From an uncultured Opitutia bacterium (GTDB taxonomy: Bacteria; Verrucomicrobiota; Verrucomicrobiia; Opitutales; Opitutaceae): a stretch of 44,092 nucleotides of DNA. Below, one piece after another: positions 6,981 to 16,458 of the stretch (positions within the stretch are counted from its first letter, which is position 1; the number at the start of each line of letters is the position of its first letter). Under the pieces are notes generated by a model that ran no database searches, had not been told where the DNA came from, and was given only the letters and a program-made list of their open reading frames with translations. Both the position numbers and the translations under genes were made by a program. The stretch is from positions 1 to 44,092 of the forward strand of contig CAIQKV010000059.1 of the NCBI GenBank assembly GCA_903872505.1. The letters are read 5' to 3'.

Positions 6981-9776
6981 TCAGGCCGGCTTGTCGGCGG
7001 CGGCCGCGGGCTTGATCACCTCGGCGAGCGCGTCGCGCAGGGTGTGCAGCCGGCGCTCCTCGATGGCCGCCGCCGGCTCGGAACTCTCGATGTAGAACGT
7101 GTCGATGGCGACGCCGCGCTCGGTGCCGATGCGGGCAAAGGTGATGTCGAAGCCGTGGTCGGAGATGGTCTTGGCGAGCCGGTAGAGGAGCCCGATCTGG
7201 TCGCGCGCCTGGATCTCGACGATGGTGCGCTGCATCGAAAGCTCGTGGTAGACGTCGACGGTCGGCGGGAAGGACGTGTGCAGGCCCTCGCCGGTGACGG
7301 CGGGGCGGGTGGCGGCGACGCGCTTGGCCTGGGCGACGATGTCGGGGTAGAGGTCCTTGTTGCCGACCAGCGCGGCCTCGATGGTCCGGGCGAAGGTTTC
7401 CTGCGCCCCGGCGCTCTGCACGACGCCGCGGTCGGGCTCGACCACGTAGAACGTGTCGATCGCGATGTGGTCGGAGCGCGAGATGATCTTGGCCCCGAGG
7501 ATGGACAGGCCGGCGACGCTGAAGGCCCCGGCCAGCTTGTAGAAGAGGCCGGCGCGGTCCCAGGTGACGACGTTGACGACGGTGAGGGAGCGGTTGAGGT
7601 CGTCCTGCCACTCGATGACGGGCTTGAGCGAGCCGACGGTGTCGGCGGTGGCGATCGACTTGAGCAGCCGGTTCACCATCGAGATGTGCAGGCTGATCTC
7701 GCTGGAGTCGGTCTGGACGAAATAACGCTCGGGCAGCAGGCTGAAATGCGCGGCGATCTCCTCGGGGCTGATGCCGGGGATGGTGCGGGCGGTGAGGTCC
7801 TGGAGGGTCATTTGCTTGCGACGTTCGTAACTGGCGTGGATGCCGGAGCCAAGGCTCAAGCGCTCGAGGGTGGCGCGATAGAGGCTGGTGTGGAGGGTGT
7901 CCTTGTAGCTGTTCCACAGGCTGACGGCGGTGCCGCGGGCGTCGCAAAACGTGTGGACGTAGAGGTTGCGGAGTTGCTCGGCGTTACCGACGAGCTCGGC
8001 AAAGGCGGCGGCAGTCTGGGGATCATCGACATCCCGCTTCTGCCAGAATCGTGCCATCGCGAGATGATTTTTAATGACAAAGGAAACCAGCTCGCGGCCC
8101 TCGGGGGAGACCCCGAGCCGGTCCATGATCGGCCCGGCGAGCCGGACGCCGCTCTCGGCGTGGCCCTTGATGCCGTCGGCCTTGCCGGTATCATGCAGCA
8201 GCAGCGTGAGATAGAGCAGGGCGGGGTCGGCGGTCTCGTGGAGAGCCTCGCGGTACTTGAGGGTGATGGGCTCGGCGTTGGTGAAGATCAGGTCGAGCTG
8301 GCGGATGGCGTTGAGCGTGTGCACATCCGCGGTGTAGCGGTGGTAATACTCGTGCTGGACCATGCACGTCAGGCCGTCGAACTCGGGGATGAACCGGCCG
8401 AGGATACCCAGCTCGTGCATCAGCGAGAGGGTGGGGAAAACCGCGCCGACCTCCGAGAGGATGGCGCGGAAGCTGATGTTGGCGTCGGCCGAGAGCCGCA
8501 CCTCCGGGGTGAGCAGCGGCGCCGACTCGCGGATGAGCGCGGCGAGGTGGAAATCCGGCTGGCAGCCCAGCTGCTGGCAGTGGCGGAAAACGCGGATGAG
8601 CCGCACGGGGTCGTCCTTGAACACGCCCGGCGACTCGGCGGCGAGTTCGCGGCCGCGCAGCATGAAGCCGTCGAGGCGCTTGCTGCGGCGGAAGCGCGAG
8701 GCGAGCAGGCTCTCGCGGAAGGAGATGCGCTCGCCCGAGGCGTCGCGGCCGATGGCCAGGGCCAGGCGGCTCTCGACGACCTTCGAGAGGCGGTAGATGG
8801 ACTGGGCGGCCCGGTAGTAATCCTGCATGAACCGCTCGATCCGGACGAGCGGGTCGGCCTCGGAGTAGCCGAGGTTCAGGGCGGCGCGCTGCTGCAGCTC
8901 GAGGTCGAGCAGGTCGGTCGGGCGCCGGCTGAGGAAGTGCAGCTCGTTGCGGACGCGCAGGAGGAAATCGTAGGCGCGGGTGAACTCGCGCAGCTCCTCG
9001 GGCCGGAGGTAGTTCTGCGTGCCGAGTTCCTCGATGCCGGCGATGCCGAGCTTCACCCGGGCCATCCACACGGCGTTCTGGTAGTCTCGCAGGCTGCCCA
9101 CGCCGTTCTTCACGTCGGGCTCCTGGAGGAAGACCGTGTCGCCGTATTTTTCGCGCCGGCGGGCCTGGTCCTCGAGGCGCGCGGCGATGTAGCCCTTCGG
9201 GTCCTCGCTGGTCGCAAACGCCCGGTAGGCCTGCGCGAACGTCTCGTACAGCGTGGCCGAGCCGGCGAGGAAGCGCGACTCGAGCAGGGAGGTGAGGGTC
9301 TGGATGTCCTTGCGCGCCTCGGCGAAGACGTCGTCCACGTTGCGGGTGGAGTGGCCGACCTTGAGCCCGCTGTCCCAGAGCGGGTAGAGCACCTCGTTGG
9401 AGAGGCGCTCGAGCAGCGGCTTGACCGCGGCGGGCTTGGTCTTGGCCGGGAGGAGGAACATCACGTCGATGTCGCTGAGCGGGCTCAGCTCGCCGCGGCC
9501 GTAGCCGCCAAGGGCGACGAGGGCGACCGGCGCGGGCGGCTTGCCGTGGTCGGCGGTGTAGCCCGCCAGCGCATGGTCGAAGAGCCGGGCGAGCATCGCG
9601 TCGATGGTGGCGGCCCGCGCATGGACGATCTCCAGCCCCGAGGCCCCGGCCTCGTGCCGCGCCCGGAGCGCCGTGCCCTCGGCCGCGAGGTAGGCCTTGC
9701 ACGCCGCCAGCCGCTCGGCGACAGGGGCGCTGTCGGCGAAGGTCAGGACGGTAGGTGCGGGCGGGGAGGCGGGCAT
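6981..9776 (-). CDS. glnD: [Protein-PII] uridylyltransferase / uridylyl-removing enzyme GlnD
   Basis: A 931-residue bifunctional nitrogen sensor that uridylylates PII when glutamine is low and deuridylylates it when glutamine is high. The nucleotidyltransferase signature GGYGRGELSPLSDIDVMF lies at about residues 90-107. A central GlnD-specific helical region and an HD phosphohydrolase domain (TADVHTLNAI, LLHDTGKADG) follow. Two C-terminal ACT domains (for example VVTWDRAGLFYKLAGAFS and EIQARDQIGLLYRLAKTI) would bind glutamine. The length fits the family. The frame stays open far upstream, antisense to valS; the ATG at 9776 is chosen because it precedes the GlnD N-terminus and avoids that overlap. 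No glnB or glnA is in the window. Confidence 0.96.
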   Translation of the reverse strand: MPASPPAPTVLTFADSAPVAERLAACKAYLAAEGTALRARHEAGASGLEIVHARAATIDAMLARLFDHALAGYTADHGKPPAPVALVALGGYGRGELSPLSDIDVMFLLPAKTKPAAVKPLLERLSNEVLYPLWDSGLKVGHSTRNVDDVFAEARKDIQTLTSLLESRFLAGSATLYETFAQAYRAFATSEDPKGYIAARLEDQARRREKYGDTVFLQEPDVKNGVGSLRDYQNAVWMARVKLGIAGIEELGTQNYLRPEELREFTRAYDFLLRVRNELHFLSRRPTDLLDLELQQRAALNLGYSEADPLVRIERFMQDYYRAAQSIYRLSKVVESRLALAIGRDASGERISFRESLLASRFRRSKRLDGFMLRGRELAAESPGVFKDDPVRLIRVFRHCQQLGCQPDFHLAALIRESAPLLTPEVRLSADANISFRAILSEVGAVFPTLSLMHELGILGRFIPEFDGLTCMVQHEYYHRYTADVHTLNAIRQLDLIFTNAEPITLKYREALHETADPALLYLTLLLHDTGKADGIKGHAESGVRLAGPIMDRLGVSPEGRELVSFVIKNHLAMARFWQKRDVDDPQTAAAFAELVGNAEQLRNLYVHTFCDARGTAVSLWNSYKDTLHTSLYRATLERLSLGSGIHASYERRKQMTLQDLTARTIPGISPEEIAAHFSLLPERYFVQTDSSEISLHISMVNRLLKSIATADTVGSLKPVIEWQDDLNRSLTVVNVVTWDRAGLFYKLAGAFSVAGLSILGAKIISRSDHIAIDTFYVVEPDRGVVQSAGAQETFARTIEAALVGNKDLYPDIVAQAKRVAATRPAVTGEGLHTSFPPTVDVYHELSMQRTIVEIQARDQIGLLYRLAKTISDHGFDITFARIGTERGVAIDTFYIESSEPAAAIEERRLHTLRDALAEVIKPAAAADKPA

Positions 9777-9869
9777 GAGGAATTGCCCAGTGAAGGGAAA
9801 AGCGCCCGGCGGGCGAGGGGATTTGGTGGGATCTTCGCTGGACAGGGTGGAATGCCCTGGTTTTTGAGT

Positions 9870-9930
9870 TGGAGCCGCGGCGCCCCCGCCGCGGACAGGC
9901 GCTTGGACGCGGCGAGGGCGCCGCATCCCC
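9870..9930. repeat. GC-rich two-arm inverted repeat between glnD and valS
   Basis: The left arm 9870-9896 (ggagccgcggcgcccccgcc...) is nearly complementary to the right arm 9905-9930 (ggacgcggcgagggcgccgc...). The motif gagccgcggcgccc also forms the last bases of the window near 44079-44092. It occupies the 262-bp divergent gap that must also hold the promoters of glnD and valS; no clear -35/-10 pair is visible. Confidence 0.6.
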
Positions 9931-10038
9931 AAGAAATCGAGCGCAGTGTGGGCAATGCGCTCCACCCAGGATTTAACCACTTGCCTCGCACCGGCGCGGC
10001 GGGTTTTCTCGGCTTTTTCCCGCAAACGCACCGTCACC

Positions 10039-12774
10039 ATGGCCGAGATCACCAAGAGCTACGAACCACGCGAAGTGGAGAAAAAGTGGTATGCCGCCTG
10101 GCTCGAGGCGAAGTGCTTCGCCGGGCGCGTGCAGGACGGACGCGAGCCGTACTGCATCGTGATCCCGCCGCCGAACGTGACCGGCGTGCTGCACATCGGC
10201 CACGTGCTCAACAACACGATCCAGGACATCCTCGTCCGCCGCGCCCGCCTCGAGGGCAAGTCGGCGGTCTGGATCCCCGGCACCGACCACGCCAGCATTG
10301 CGACCCACGCCGTCGTGGAGCGCGAGCTGCGGAAGACGGAAGGCAAGACCCGCTGGCAGATCGGCCGCGAGGAATTTCTCAAGCGCACCAAGACCTGGCA
10401 GGAAAAGCACGGCGGCATCATCCTCGACCAGCTCAAGGCACTGGGCTGTTCGTGCGACTGGGACCGCACGGTGTTCACGATGGACCCGGACTACAACCGG
10501 TCGGTGCTCACGGCGTTCGCCGAGCTGTTCCGGCGCGGCCACATCTACCGGGGCAAGCGGATGGTCAACTGGTGCCCGGCCACGCTGACCGCCCTGTCGG
10601 ACGAGGAGGTCATCATGAAGCCGGTGAACGGCACCCTCTACCGCGTGCGCTACGAGGTGGTCGGACGCCCGGGGCAGTTCATCGAGGTGAAGACCACCCG
10701 GCCCGAGACCATCCCGGGCGACGTCGCCATTGCCGTGCATCCCGAGGACCCGCGCTACGCCGCGCTGGTCGGCCAGAAAGTACGCCGCCCGATCGGGCCC
10801 GCGGCCGAACTGCCGATCGTCGCCGATGCCGCCGTGGACCGGGAATTCGGCTCCGGGGCACTCAAGATCACGCCGGCCCATGACAAGGTGGACTACGAGG
10901 TGGGCCTGCGGCACAAGCTGCCGGTCATCGACGTGCTCGAGGCGAACGGGACGCTGAATGCGCTCGCGGGCCCGGCGCTGGAGGGCCTCGACCGCTTCGC
11001 CGGCCGGAAGCGGGCCACCGAACTCTTGAAGGAAGCCGGCGCCCTGGTCGGCGAGGAGGCGTATGCGAACAGCGTCGGCTATTCGGAGCGCGCGGACGTG
11101 CCGATCGAACCCCGCCTGACCTGGCAATGGTGGATGCGTTATCCCCGCCTGGACGAGGCCAAGGCGGTGGTGGAGAGCGGCCTGATCAAGTTTCACCCCG
11201 AACGCTGGTCGAAGGTGTACCTGCACTGGCTGAATAACATCCAGGACTGGTGCATCAGCCGGCAGCTCTGGTGGGGCCAGCGCATCCCGGTGTGGTACCG
11301 GAAGGGCCTCAATCGCGATACGCTCACCGAGGCGGATTTGGCGGACCCGGCGAAGGTCCACGTTTCCGTGCAGGGTCCGGCGGACCCGCAGGACTGGGAG
11401 CAGGAGGAGGACGTGCTGGACACCTGGGCCTCGTCGTGGCTCTGGCCGATCGCCACGCTGGGCTGGCCCGATGCGGCCGAGCAAAAGCGGCGCGGCTTCG
11501 ACCTCTTTTATCCGACCAACGCCCTCGTTACGGCCCCGGAGATTATCTTCTTCTGGGTGGCGCGCATGATCATGGCGGGCCTCGAGTTTGTGCGGCCCGG
11601 CGAGCCGGTCGAGCGGCGCATTCCCTTCCGGCACGTCTATTTCAACGGCATCGTGCGCGACCAGCAGGGGCGCAAGATGTCGAAGTCGCTCGGCAACTCG
11701 CCGGAACCGCTCGACCTGATCGCGAAATACGGCGCGGACGGCCTCCGCTTCGGCATCGTCTCGCTGGCGCCGCAGGGCCAGGACATCCGGTTCCAGGAGG
11801 ACCGCATCGAGGGCGGCAAGAATTTCTGCAACAAACTCTGGAATGCCTGCCGGTTCCGCCAGATGAGCGGCGAGGCCGGCGACAACGCCTCGCTCGCCGC
11901 CATCACCGCCCGGCTCGACGCGGCGAAGTTCGACGCCGACGACCACGCCATCCTCGACCGCCTGCTGGCGACGACCCGCGAGGTCGACCGCTGCTTCGCC
12001 GCGTTCGAGTTCAGCGCGGCGGTGCAGGCGCTCTACGGATTTTTCTGGAACGACTTCTGCGACTGGTATGTCGAGGTCTCGAAGTCGAAGCTGCTGGCGC
12101 CGGACACCAAGGCCAACTGCCTCGCCATCCAGGACCTCGTGCTGCGCCAGACGCTGCTGCTGCTGCACCCGGTCATCCCGTTCATCACCGAGGAACTCTG
12201 GCAGCTGCTCGGCTACGGCGTCCCCGGCACCTTCATCGAGGACGCCCACGTGGACAACGCCTCTGAGCTCGCCACCGCCTCGCAGCTACGCGGCCTCGTG
12301 CTGGACCACGCCCAGGTCGCGGCGGTCGAGAGCCTCAAGGCGTTTGTCTCGCAGGCGCGGGCGCTGAAGGCCGAGCACAACCTCGCCAGCCGGCGCGACG
12401 TGAAGTTTTTCGTCATCGCGGGTGACCGGGAGTGGACCGTGCTCGCCGCGAACCTCGCCAAGATCACGCGGCTGGCCGGCGCCGCCGAGATCACGCGCCG
12501 GGAAAAAGTCGACGGCGCACCCGCCGTGGTGACGGCCCTCGGCACGCTCTTTCTCGACCTCGCGAGCACGGTGGATGCCGGCGCCGAAAAAATCCGGCTG
12601 ACGAAGGAACTCGACGCCATCGCGAAGCACATCGCGGGCACCGAGGCGCGGCTGGGCAACCAGGCTTTTGTCAGCAAGGCCCCGCCGGCGGTGCTGGAGG
12701 GCGCGCGGAAGCAGCTGGCCGAGCAGCAGGCGAAGCGCACGGAGCTCGAGCGCTTGCTGAAATCGCTGGGCTGA
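10039..12774 (+). CDS. valS: Valyl-tRNA synthetase
   Basis: A 911-residue class I aminoacyl-tRNA synthetase that charges tRNA-Val. The HIGH signature is at 52-55 within NVTGVLHIGHVLNNT, the KMSKS loop at 546-550, the editing (CP1) domain lies between them, and a C-terminal coiled-coil arm rich in Lys/Glu (about 840-911) is typical of ValRS. The WQWWM and DVLDTWASSWLWP stretches are characteristic. The start at 10039 gives the conventional MAEITKSYEPREVEKKW N-terminus, while the open frame continues upstream to 9946 without similarity. It is transcribed divergently from glnD and is followed 28 bp later by tatC, which may be co-transcribed. Confidence 0.98.
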   Translation: MAEITKSYEPREVEKKWYAAWLEAKCFAGRVQDGREPYCIVIPPPNVTGVLHIGHVLNNTIQDILVRRARLEGKSAVWIPGTDHASIATHAVVERELRKTEGKTRWQIGREEFLKRTKTWQEKHGGIILDQLKALGCSCDWDRTVFTMDPDYNRSVLTAFAELFRRGHIYRGKRMVNWCPATLTALSDEEVIMKPVNGTLYRVRYEVVGRPGQFIEVKTTRPETIPGDVAIAVHPEDPRYAALVGQKVRRPIGPAAELPIVADAAVDREFGSGALKITPAHDKVDYEVGLRHKLPVIDVLEANGTLNALAGPALEGLDRFAGRKRATELLKEAGALVGEEAYANSVGYSERADVPIEPRLTWQWWMRYPRLDEAKAVVESGLIKFHPERWSKVYLHWLNNIQDWCISRQLWWGQRIPVWYRKGLNRDTLTEADLADPAKVHVSVQGPADPQDWEQEEDVLDTWASSWLWPIATLGWPDAAEQKRRGFDLFYPTNALVTAPEIIFFWVARMIMAGLEFVRPGEPVERRIPFRHVYFNGIVRDQQGRKMSKSLGNSPEPLDLIAKYGADGLRFGIVSLAPQGQDIRFQEDRIEGGKNFCNKLWNACRFRQMSGEAGDNASLAAITARLDAAKFDADDHAILDRLLATTREVDRCFAAFEFSAAVQALYGFFWNDFCDWYVEVSKSKLLAPDTKANCLAIQDLVLRQTLLLLHPVIPFITEELWQLLGYGVPGTFIEDAHVDNASELATASQLRGLVLDHAQVAAVESLKAFVSQARALKAEHNLASRRDVKFFVIAGDREWTVLAANLAKITRLAGAAEITRREKVDGAPAVVTALGTLFLDLASTVDAGAEKIRLTKELDAIAKHIAGTEARLGNQAFVSKAPPAVLEGARKQLAEQQAKRTELERLLKSLG

Positions 12775-12802
12775 ACCGGAATGCGTCCCACCTCGGACCC
12801 CG

Positions 12803-13792
12803 ATGAACGACGACGCCGAATTCAAGCCTGAGGAGGAGACGCCCGGCCCGGTGAAGTCGTTCTGGGCGCACCTGGATGACCTGCGGTCGGCGCTGGTGCG
12901 CTCGGTTATTGCGATCGGCATCGCCCTGGTCGTCTGCCTGCTGCTTTCGCCCAAGTTGGTCGAGATCCTCGAGTATCCGCTGAGCCGGATCGACAAGTTC
13001 GAGAGCCCGAAACCGACGGTCACCTTCCAGCTCGGCGGCACGCAGCTCGGCCCGTACGTGGTGACGCGCGAGCAGTTTCCCGCGCTGCCGCCCGGGGACG
13101 CGCCGCATGCCGTCTACCAGCTCGGCGTGGTCCAGGTGGGGAAGGATCAGGTCGTTGCGCTCAAGCTCCTGCCGCCGGCCCCGGGCGGCGACGCCGGCCT
13201 GCGGGTGAAACTGCACAACTTCGCGCCGGCGGAAGCGTTCTTCATCGCGTTCCACGTCTCGCTCTACGCCGCGCTGATCGTCTCGTCGCCGTTCTGGATA
13301 TTCTTCCTTGGCCAGTTCTTCCTGCCGGCGCTCAAGATCCGGGAGCGCCAGGTGTTCTTCACCTGGGTGGGCTGGAGCCTGGCGCTGCTGCTCGCCGGCG
13401 TGCTGCTGACGTATTTTGCGCTGCTGCCGCTGGCCCTGCGCGCCTCGATGGAGTATTCGGATCTGCTCGGCTTCAGCGCACTCGACTGGCGCGCGGACGA
13501 CTACATCAGCTTCGTCACCAAGTTCATCCTCGGCATGGGGCTCGGCTTCCAGTTCCCAATCGTGGTGCTGCTGCTGGTGAAGCTCGGGATCGTGACCCAC
13601 CAGCATTTGTCCCGCTACCGCCGCCACGTGATCGTGCTGTCGTTCGTCCTCGGCGCGGTGCTGACGACGCCCGAGGTCATCACGCAGGTCGCGATGGCGG
13701 TGCCGCTCTGTATCCTCTACGAAGCCTGCATCTGGATCGCCTGGTATTGGGAGCGGAAGAAACGCCGCGCCAGTGCGGTGATCGACGTTTGA
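12803..13792 (+). CDS. tatC: Sec-independent protein translocase TatC
   Basis: A 329-residue polytopic inner-membrane protein, the twin-arginine receptor subunit of the Tat translocon. The conserved cytoplasmic N-terminus FWAHLDDLRSALVRS is followed by TM1 (about 34-53). The family core resumes at FAPAEAFFIAFHVSLYAAL with later helices ending near residue 318 in a basic tail. TatC is usually 240-270 residues; the excess here is mostly an enlarged first periplasmic loop (about 65-140) carrying a beta-strand-like, Pro/Gly-rich segment. No tatA or tatB is in the window. It follows valS by 28 bp and converges with the enolase-superfamily gene, 4 bp between the two stop codons. Confidence 0.93.
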   Translation: MNDDAEFKPEEETPGPVKSFWAHLDDLRSALVRSVIAIGIALVVCLLLSPKLVEILEYPLSRIDKFESPKPTVTFQLGGTQLGPYVVTREQFPALPPGDAPHAVYQLGVVQVGKDQVVALKLLPPAPGGDAGLRVKLHNFAPAEAFFIAFHVSLYAALIVSSPFWIFFLGQFFLPALKIRERQVFFTWVGWSLALLLAGVLLTYFALLPLALRASMEYSDLLGFSALDWRADDYISFVTKFILGMGLGFQFPIVVLLLVKLGIVTHQHLSRYRRHVIVLSFVLGAVLTTPEVITQVAMAVPLCILYEACIWIAWYWERKKRRASAVIDV

Positions 13793-13796
13793 TCAC

Positions 13797-14972
13797 TCAG
13801 ATCTCGGGCGAGCGGTAGAGCACTGCGCCGCGGACGGAGATTTCGACCGGGACGAGGTATTTTTTGACCGCGGCAAGGTCTGGCGCGATGCCGAGGCCTG
13901 GCGCGTCGGGCGCGTGGACGGAACCGTTGGCGTCGCGCTTCAGGTGGTTGACGGTCAGCTCGACGGCGAGCGGCTTCGGCTCGACGGGGTATTCGCAGAT
14001 CACGTCCTTTTCCAGTCCGGCGAAGGGTTGCAGTGAGGCGCTGAGGGCGAGGTGGGACGTGAAGGTGTGGTTCACGAACGTCACACCTCGCGCAACAGCG
14101 TCGTCGGCGGCCTGCTTGGCGACGCTGATCCCGCCGATCCGGCCGCAGTCGATCTGGATATAACCGACGCCGCCGTGCTGCATCATGTGGCGCGCCATCC
14201 AGATGTTGTGGGCGCCCTCGCCACCGGCGAGTTTCAGCGGGCCGGTCTGGTCTGCGAGTGCGCGGTAGGCGTCGAGTGCGCCCGAGACAAACGGCTCCTC
14301 GAGCCAGAGCGCACGGGTTTCGCGCAGGGCAGGCAGGGCCTGCGCGGCGCGGGCGACGTCGTCGACCCAGACCGTGCCGGCGTCCACCAACAGCATGCCA
14401 TCAGGTCCGAGTCCCTCGCGCGCGGCCTGCAACTGTTCGCGGTCGGCGGCGACGGTGGTGCGGCCGAACGGACCCCAGCCGAACTTGGCCGCCCGGTAGC
14501 CGGCCTTTTGGGCGGCGCGGCCTTTTTTCAGCGTCTCCTGCGGCGTGTCGCCAAAGAGCACGGAGGCGTAGGGCGTCTTGGGAAACGATTGCTTGTAGCC
14601 GAGCAGCTTCCAGACGGGCTGGCCGAGCTTTTTCCCGAGCAGATCCCAGAGGGCGATATCGACGCCCGAGAGAGTGTGGTCGGCCTGCAGCAAATCGAGA
14701 CTGTTGGCGCGGACCAGGTCGCCGATGCGCGTGATGTCGGCCACGCCGTCGAGTTTCTGGCCGAGCACGGAGTCGCGCACCGGCTTGCAGGCGGAGTGCG
14801 AGCGCGGGCACATCCAGGCGGCGATGGAGGGGAGCGGGGCGGCCTCGCATTCACCCCAGCCCTCGAAGCCGCCGGCGCGCACGCGCACCAGCAGGGCGTC
14901 CTGGCTGCCGTCGCCGATGTCCAACACCTCGGGCATCGAGAGATAGAAGAAGTCGACGGACTCGATTTTCAT
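13797..14972 (-). CDS. Mandelate racemase / muconate lactonizing enzyme family (enolase superfamily)
   Basis: A 391-residue enolase-superfamily enzyme, likely a sugar-acid dehydratase or an epimerase. The N-terminal capping domain (about 1-125) precedes the TIM barrel. Visible active-site features are the Lys in AAKFGWGPFG (about 160), metal ligands Asp in LLVDAGTVW (about 195), Glu in WLEEPF (about 223) and Glu in GGEGAHN (about 250), Asp in QIDCGRIGG, and His in FVNHTFTSH (about 300) as the second catalytic base. The Lys motif is K-x-G, not the classic K-x-K, which suggests the dehydratase-like branches, but substrate cannot be assigned. It is monocistronic; its upstream spacer holds a family A repeat. 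Confidence 0.88.
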   Translation of the reverse strand: MKIESVDFFYLSMPEVLDIGDGSQDALLVRVRAGGFEGWGECEAAPLPSIAAWMCPRSHSACKPVRDSVLGQKLDGVADITRIGDLVRANSLDLLQADHTLSGVDIALWDLLGKKLGQPVWKLLGYKQSFPKTPYASVLFGDTPQETLKKGRAAQKAGYRAAKFGWGPFGRTTVAADREQLQAAREGLGPDGMLLVDAGTVWVDDVARAAQALPALRETRALWLEEPFVSGALDAYRALADQTGPLKLAGGEGAHNIWMARHMMQHGGVGYIQIDCGRIGGISVAKQAADDAVARGVTFVNHTFTSHLALSASLQPFAGLEKDVICEYPVEPKPLAVELTVNHLKRDANGSVHAPDAPGLGIAPDLAAVKKYLVPVEISVRGAVLYRSPEI

Positions 14973-14993
14973 GGGGTGGGTACGGGGCGTTTT

Positions 14994-15047
14994 GTAGGTC
15001 GGGGTTTACCTCCGGTATCCGGAAATCGGGCGTAAAGCCCGACATAC
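14994..15047. repeat. Two-arm inverted repeat, family A (second copy)
   Basis: gtaggtcggggtttacc (from 14994) and tcgggcgtaaagcccgacat (from 15025) repeat, in swapped order, the two modules of 1614-1671. The copies match at about 16 of 17 and 18 of 21 positions. It lies in the divergent gap between the enolase-superfamily gene and prfB. Confidence 0.7.
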
Positions 15048-15116
15048 GAGAGGTGTCACCCTCTGCACGCTGCCGGATTTGCCGGTGGAGCCAAGACGGT
15101 TCGTGAAGACCCCGTG

Positions 15117-15179
15117 GAAGCCGGAAGCCAAGAAGCCAGGATGCCGGTGTCCCTTCGTGGTTTCCTGGCTTCCGGCTAA
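15117..15179. repeat. Two-arm inverted repeat, family D (second copy)
   Basis: The left arm (ggaagccggaagccaagaag, from 15117) and right arm (tttcctggcttccggctaa, 15160-15178) are imperfect reverse complements. The wording is shared with 633-712 and 16385-16451. It is situated about 60 bp upstream of the prfB start. Confidence 0.65.
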
Positions 15180-15237
15180 CCCACCGGATTTCCCGCTTGC
15201 GCCGGGGGCCGGTCTTTGCGGCCATGGGCGGTTCACC

Positions 15238-16381
15238 ATGATCGCACCCGAGACTTTCAACCACATCGAAAACATCAAGAAGCGCGCCGGGCATCTCTGG
15301 AGGTTTCTTTGACGTCGACCAAAAGCAGCGTGAAATCGAGGCGATGGACGCGCAGATGGGCGCGCCTGGATTCTGGGACAACAACGAGCGGGCGCAGAAG
15401 CACATCGGCAAGCTGAACAGCCTGAAGCGCGCGGTGCTGCCCGTCGTCGCGTTCCAGAAGAAGGTCGATGACGTCGGCGTGATGATCGAGCTCGTCGAGG
15501 CGGCCGACGGCGCCGAGCGCGAGACCTACGCCCGGGAGCTCAACGCCAATGTCGAGGCCATGGTCGCGGAGCTCGATTTGCTCGAGATCGCCTCGTTCCT
15601 TACCGGCCAGTTCGACAAGAACAACGCCATCCTCTCAATCCAGTCGGGCGCGGGCGGCACCGAGTCGAACGACTGGGCCGACATCCTGTTCCGCATGTAC
15701 AACCGCTGGGCGGAGCGGCGGGGCTTCACCGTGGAATTGCAGGATGTGCAGGCGGGCGACCAGGCCGGCATCAGCAAGGCGACCATCCTGATCAAGGGCG
15801 AGAACGCCTACGGCTACGTCAAGGCCGAGCGCGGCGTCCACCGGCTGGTGCGCATCAGCCCGTTCGACGCGAACAAGCGCCGCCACACCTCCTTCTGCGC
15901 CGTGGACGTCATCGCCGAGATCACGGACGAGATCCAGATCGAGATCCCGGAAAACGAGATCCGCGTCGACGTCTACCGTTCCTCCGGCAAGGGCGGCCAG
16001 GGCGTCAACACCACCGACTCCGCTGTGCGGCTCACGCACATCCCGACCGGCATCGTGGTCGTCTGCCAAAATGAGCGCTCGCAGATCAAGAACAAGGCCG
16101 CCGCGATGAACGTGCTCAAGGCGCGTTTATACGAAAAGAAACTCGACGAGCAGCGCACCGAGATGGAGCGGTTTTATGGCGAGAAGGGTGAGATCGGGTG
16201 GGGCAGCCAGATCCGCAGCTACGTGCTCCAGCCCTACCAGATGGTGAAGGACCTGCGCACGGGCATGAGCACGAGCGACACGCAGGGCGTGCTCGACGGC
16301 GACCTCGACCGCTTCATCTACGCCTGGCTCCGCGCCGGCAGCCCGCGCCATCGCAACAAGGACATCCAGATGGAGGAATAA
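15238..16381 (+). CDS. prfB: Peptide chain release factor 2, with programmed +1 frameshift
   Basis: RF2 terminates translation at UGA and UAA. The gene reads as two joined frames: 15238-15309 (24 codons from the ATG) and, after skipping T15310, 15311-16381, giving about 380 residues. The junction has the classic recoding layout: an SD-like ggagg (15299-15303), a 3-nt spacer, CTT and an in-frame TGA followed by C. The stop-codon recognition tripeptide SPF is at about residue 207, and the peptidyl-hydrolysis GGQ is at 252-254 in [16 protein letters not shown]. Low RF2 allows the shift and so autoregulates the gene. A single-frame annotation starting at 15344 would miss the N-terminus. Confidence 0.97.
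15299..15313 (+). promoter_or_regulatory. prfB: Programmed +1 ribosomal frameshift site of prfB
   Basis: ggagg-ttt-ctt-tga-c: internal Shine-Dalgarno-like sequence three bases before the slippery CTT, then the UGA stop that RF2 itself decodes. The spacing is identical to that of the Escherichia coli site. Confidence 0.95.
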
Positions 16382-16384
16382 TTT

Positions 16385-16451
16385 AAGAAGGAAACCAGGA
16401 AACCCGGAAAAGCTCTGCTGGCTTTCCTTTCCTGGCTTCTTGGCTTCCCTC
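16385..16451. repeat. Two-arm inverted repeat, family D (third copy)
   Basis: The left arm (aagaaggaaaccaggaaacc, from 16385) is paired with the right arm tttcctggcttcttggcttc, immediately after the prfB stop. The start codon of the next gene follows within 10 bp, so the right arm replaces the usual ribosome-binding region. Confidence 0.6.
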
Positions 16452-16458
16452 TTCACCC

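Noticed and set aside
5169..10883. Plus-strand open frame of about 1,900 codons antisense to the histidine kinase and glnD
   Set aside because: Composition-driven shadow: Gly/Asp/Val/Arg-rich with no family motifs, while the opposite strand carries complete, motif-verified genes. Similar long antisense frames at 19580-22261 and 31263-34286 were rejected for the same reason.
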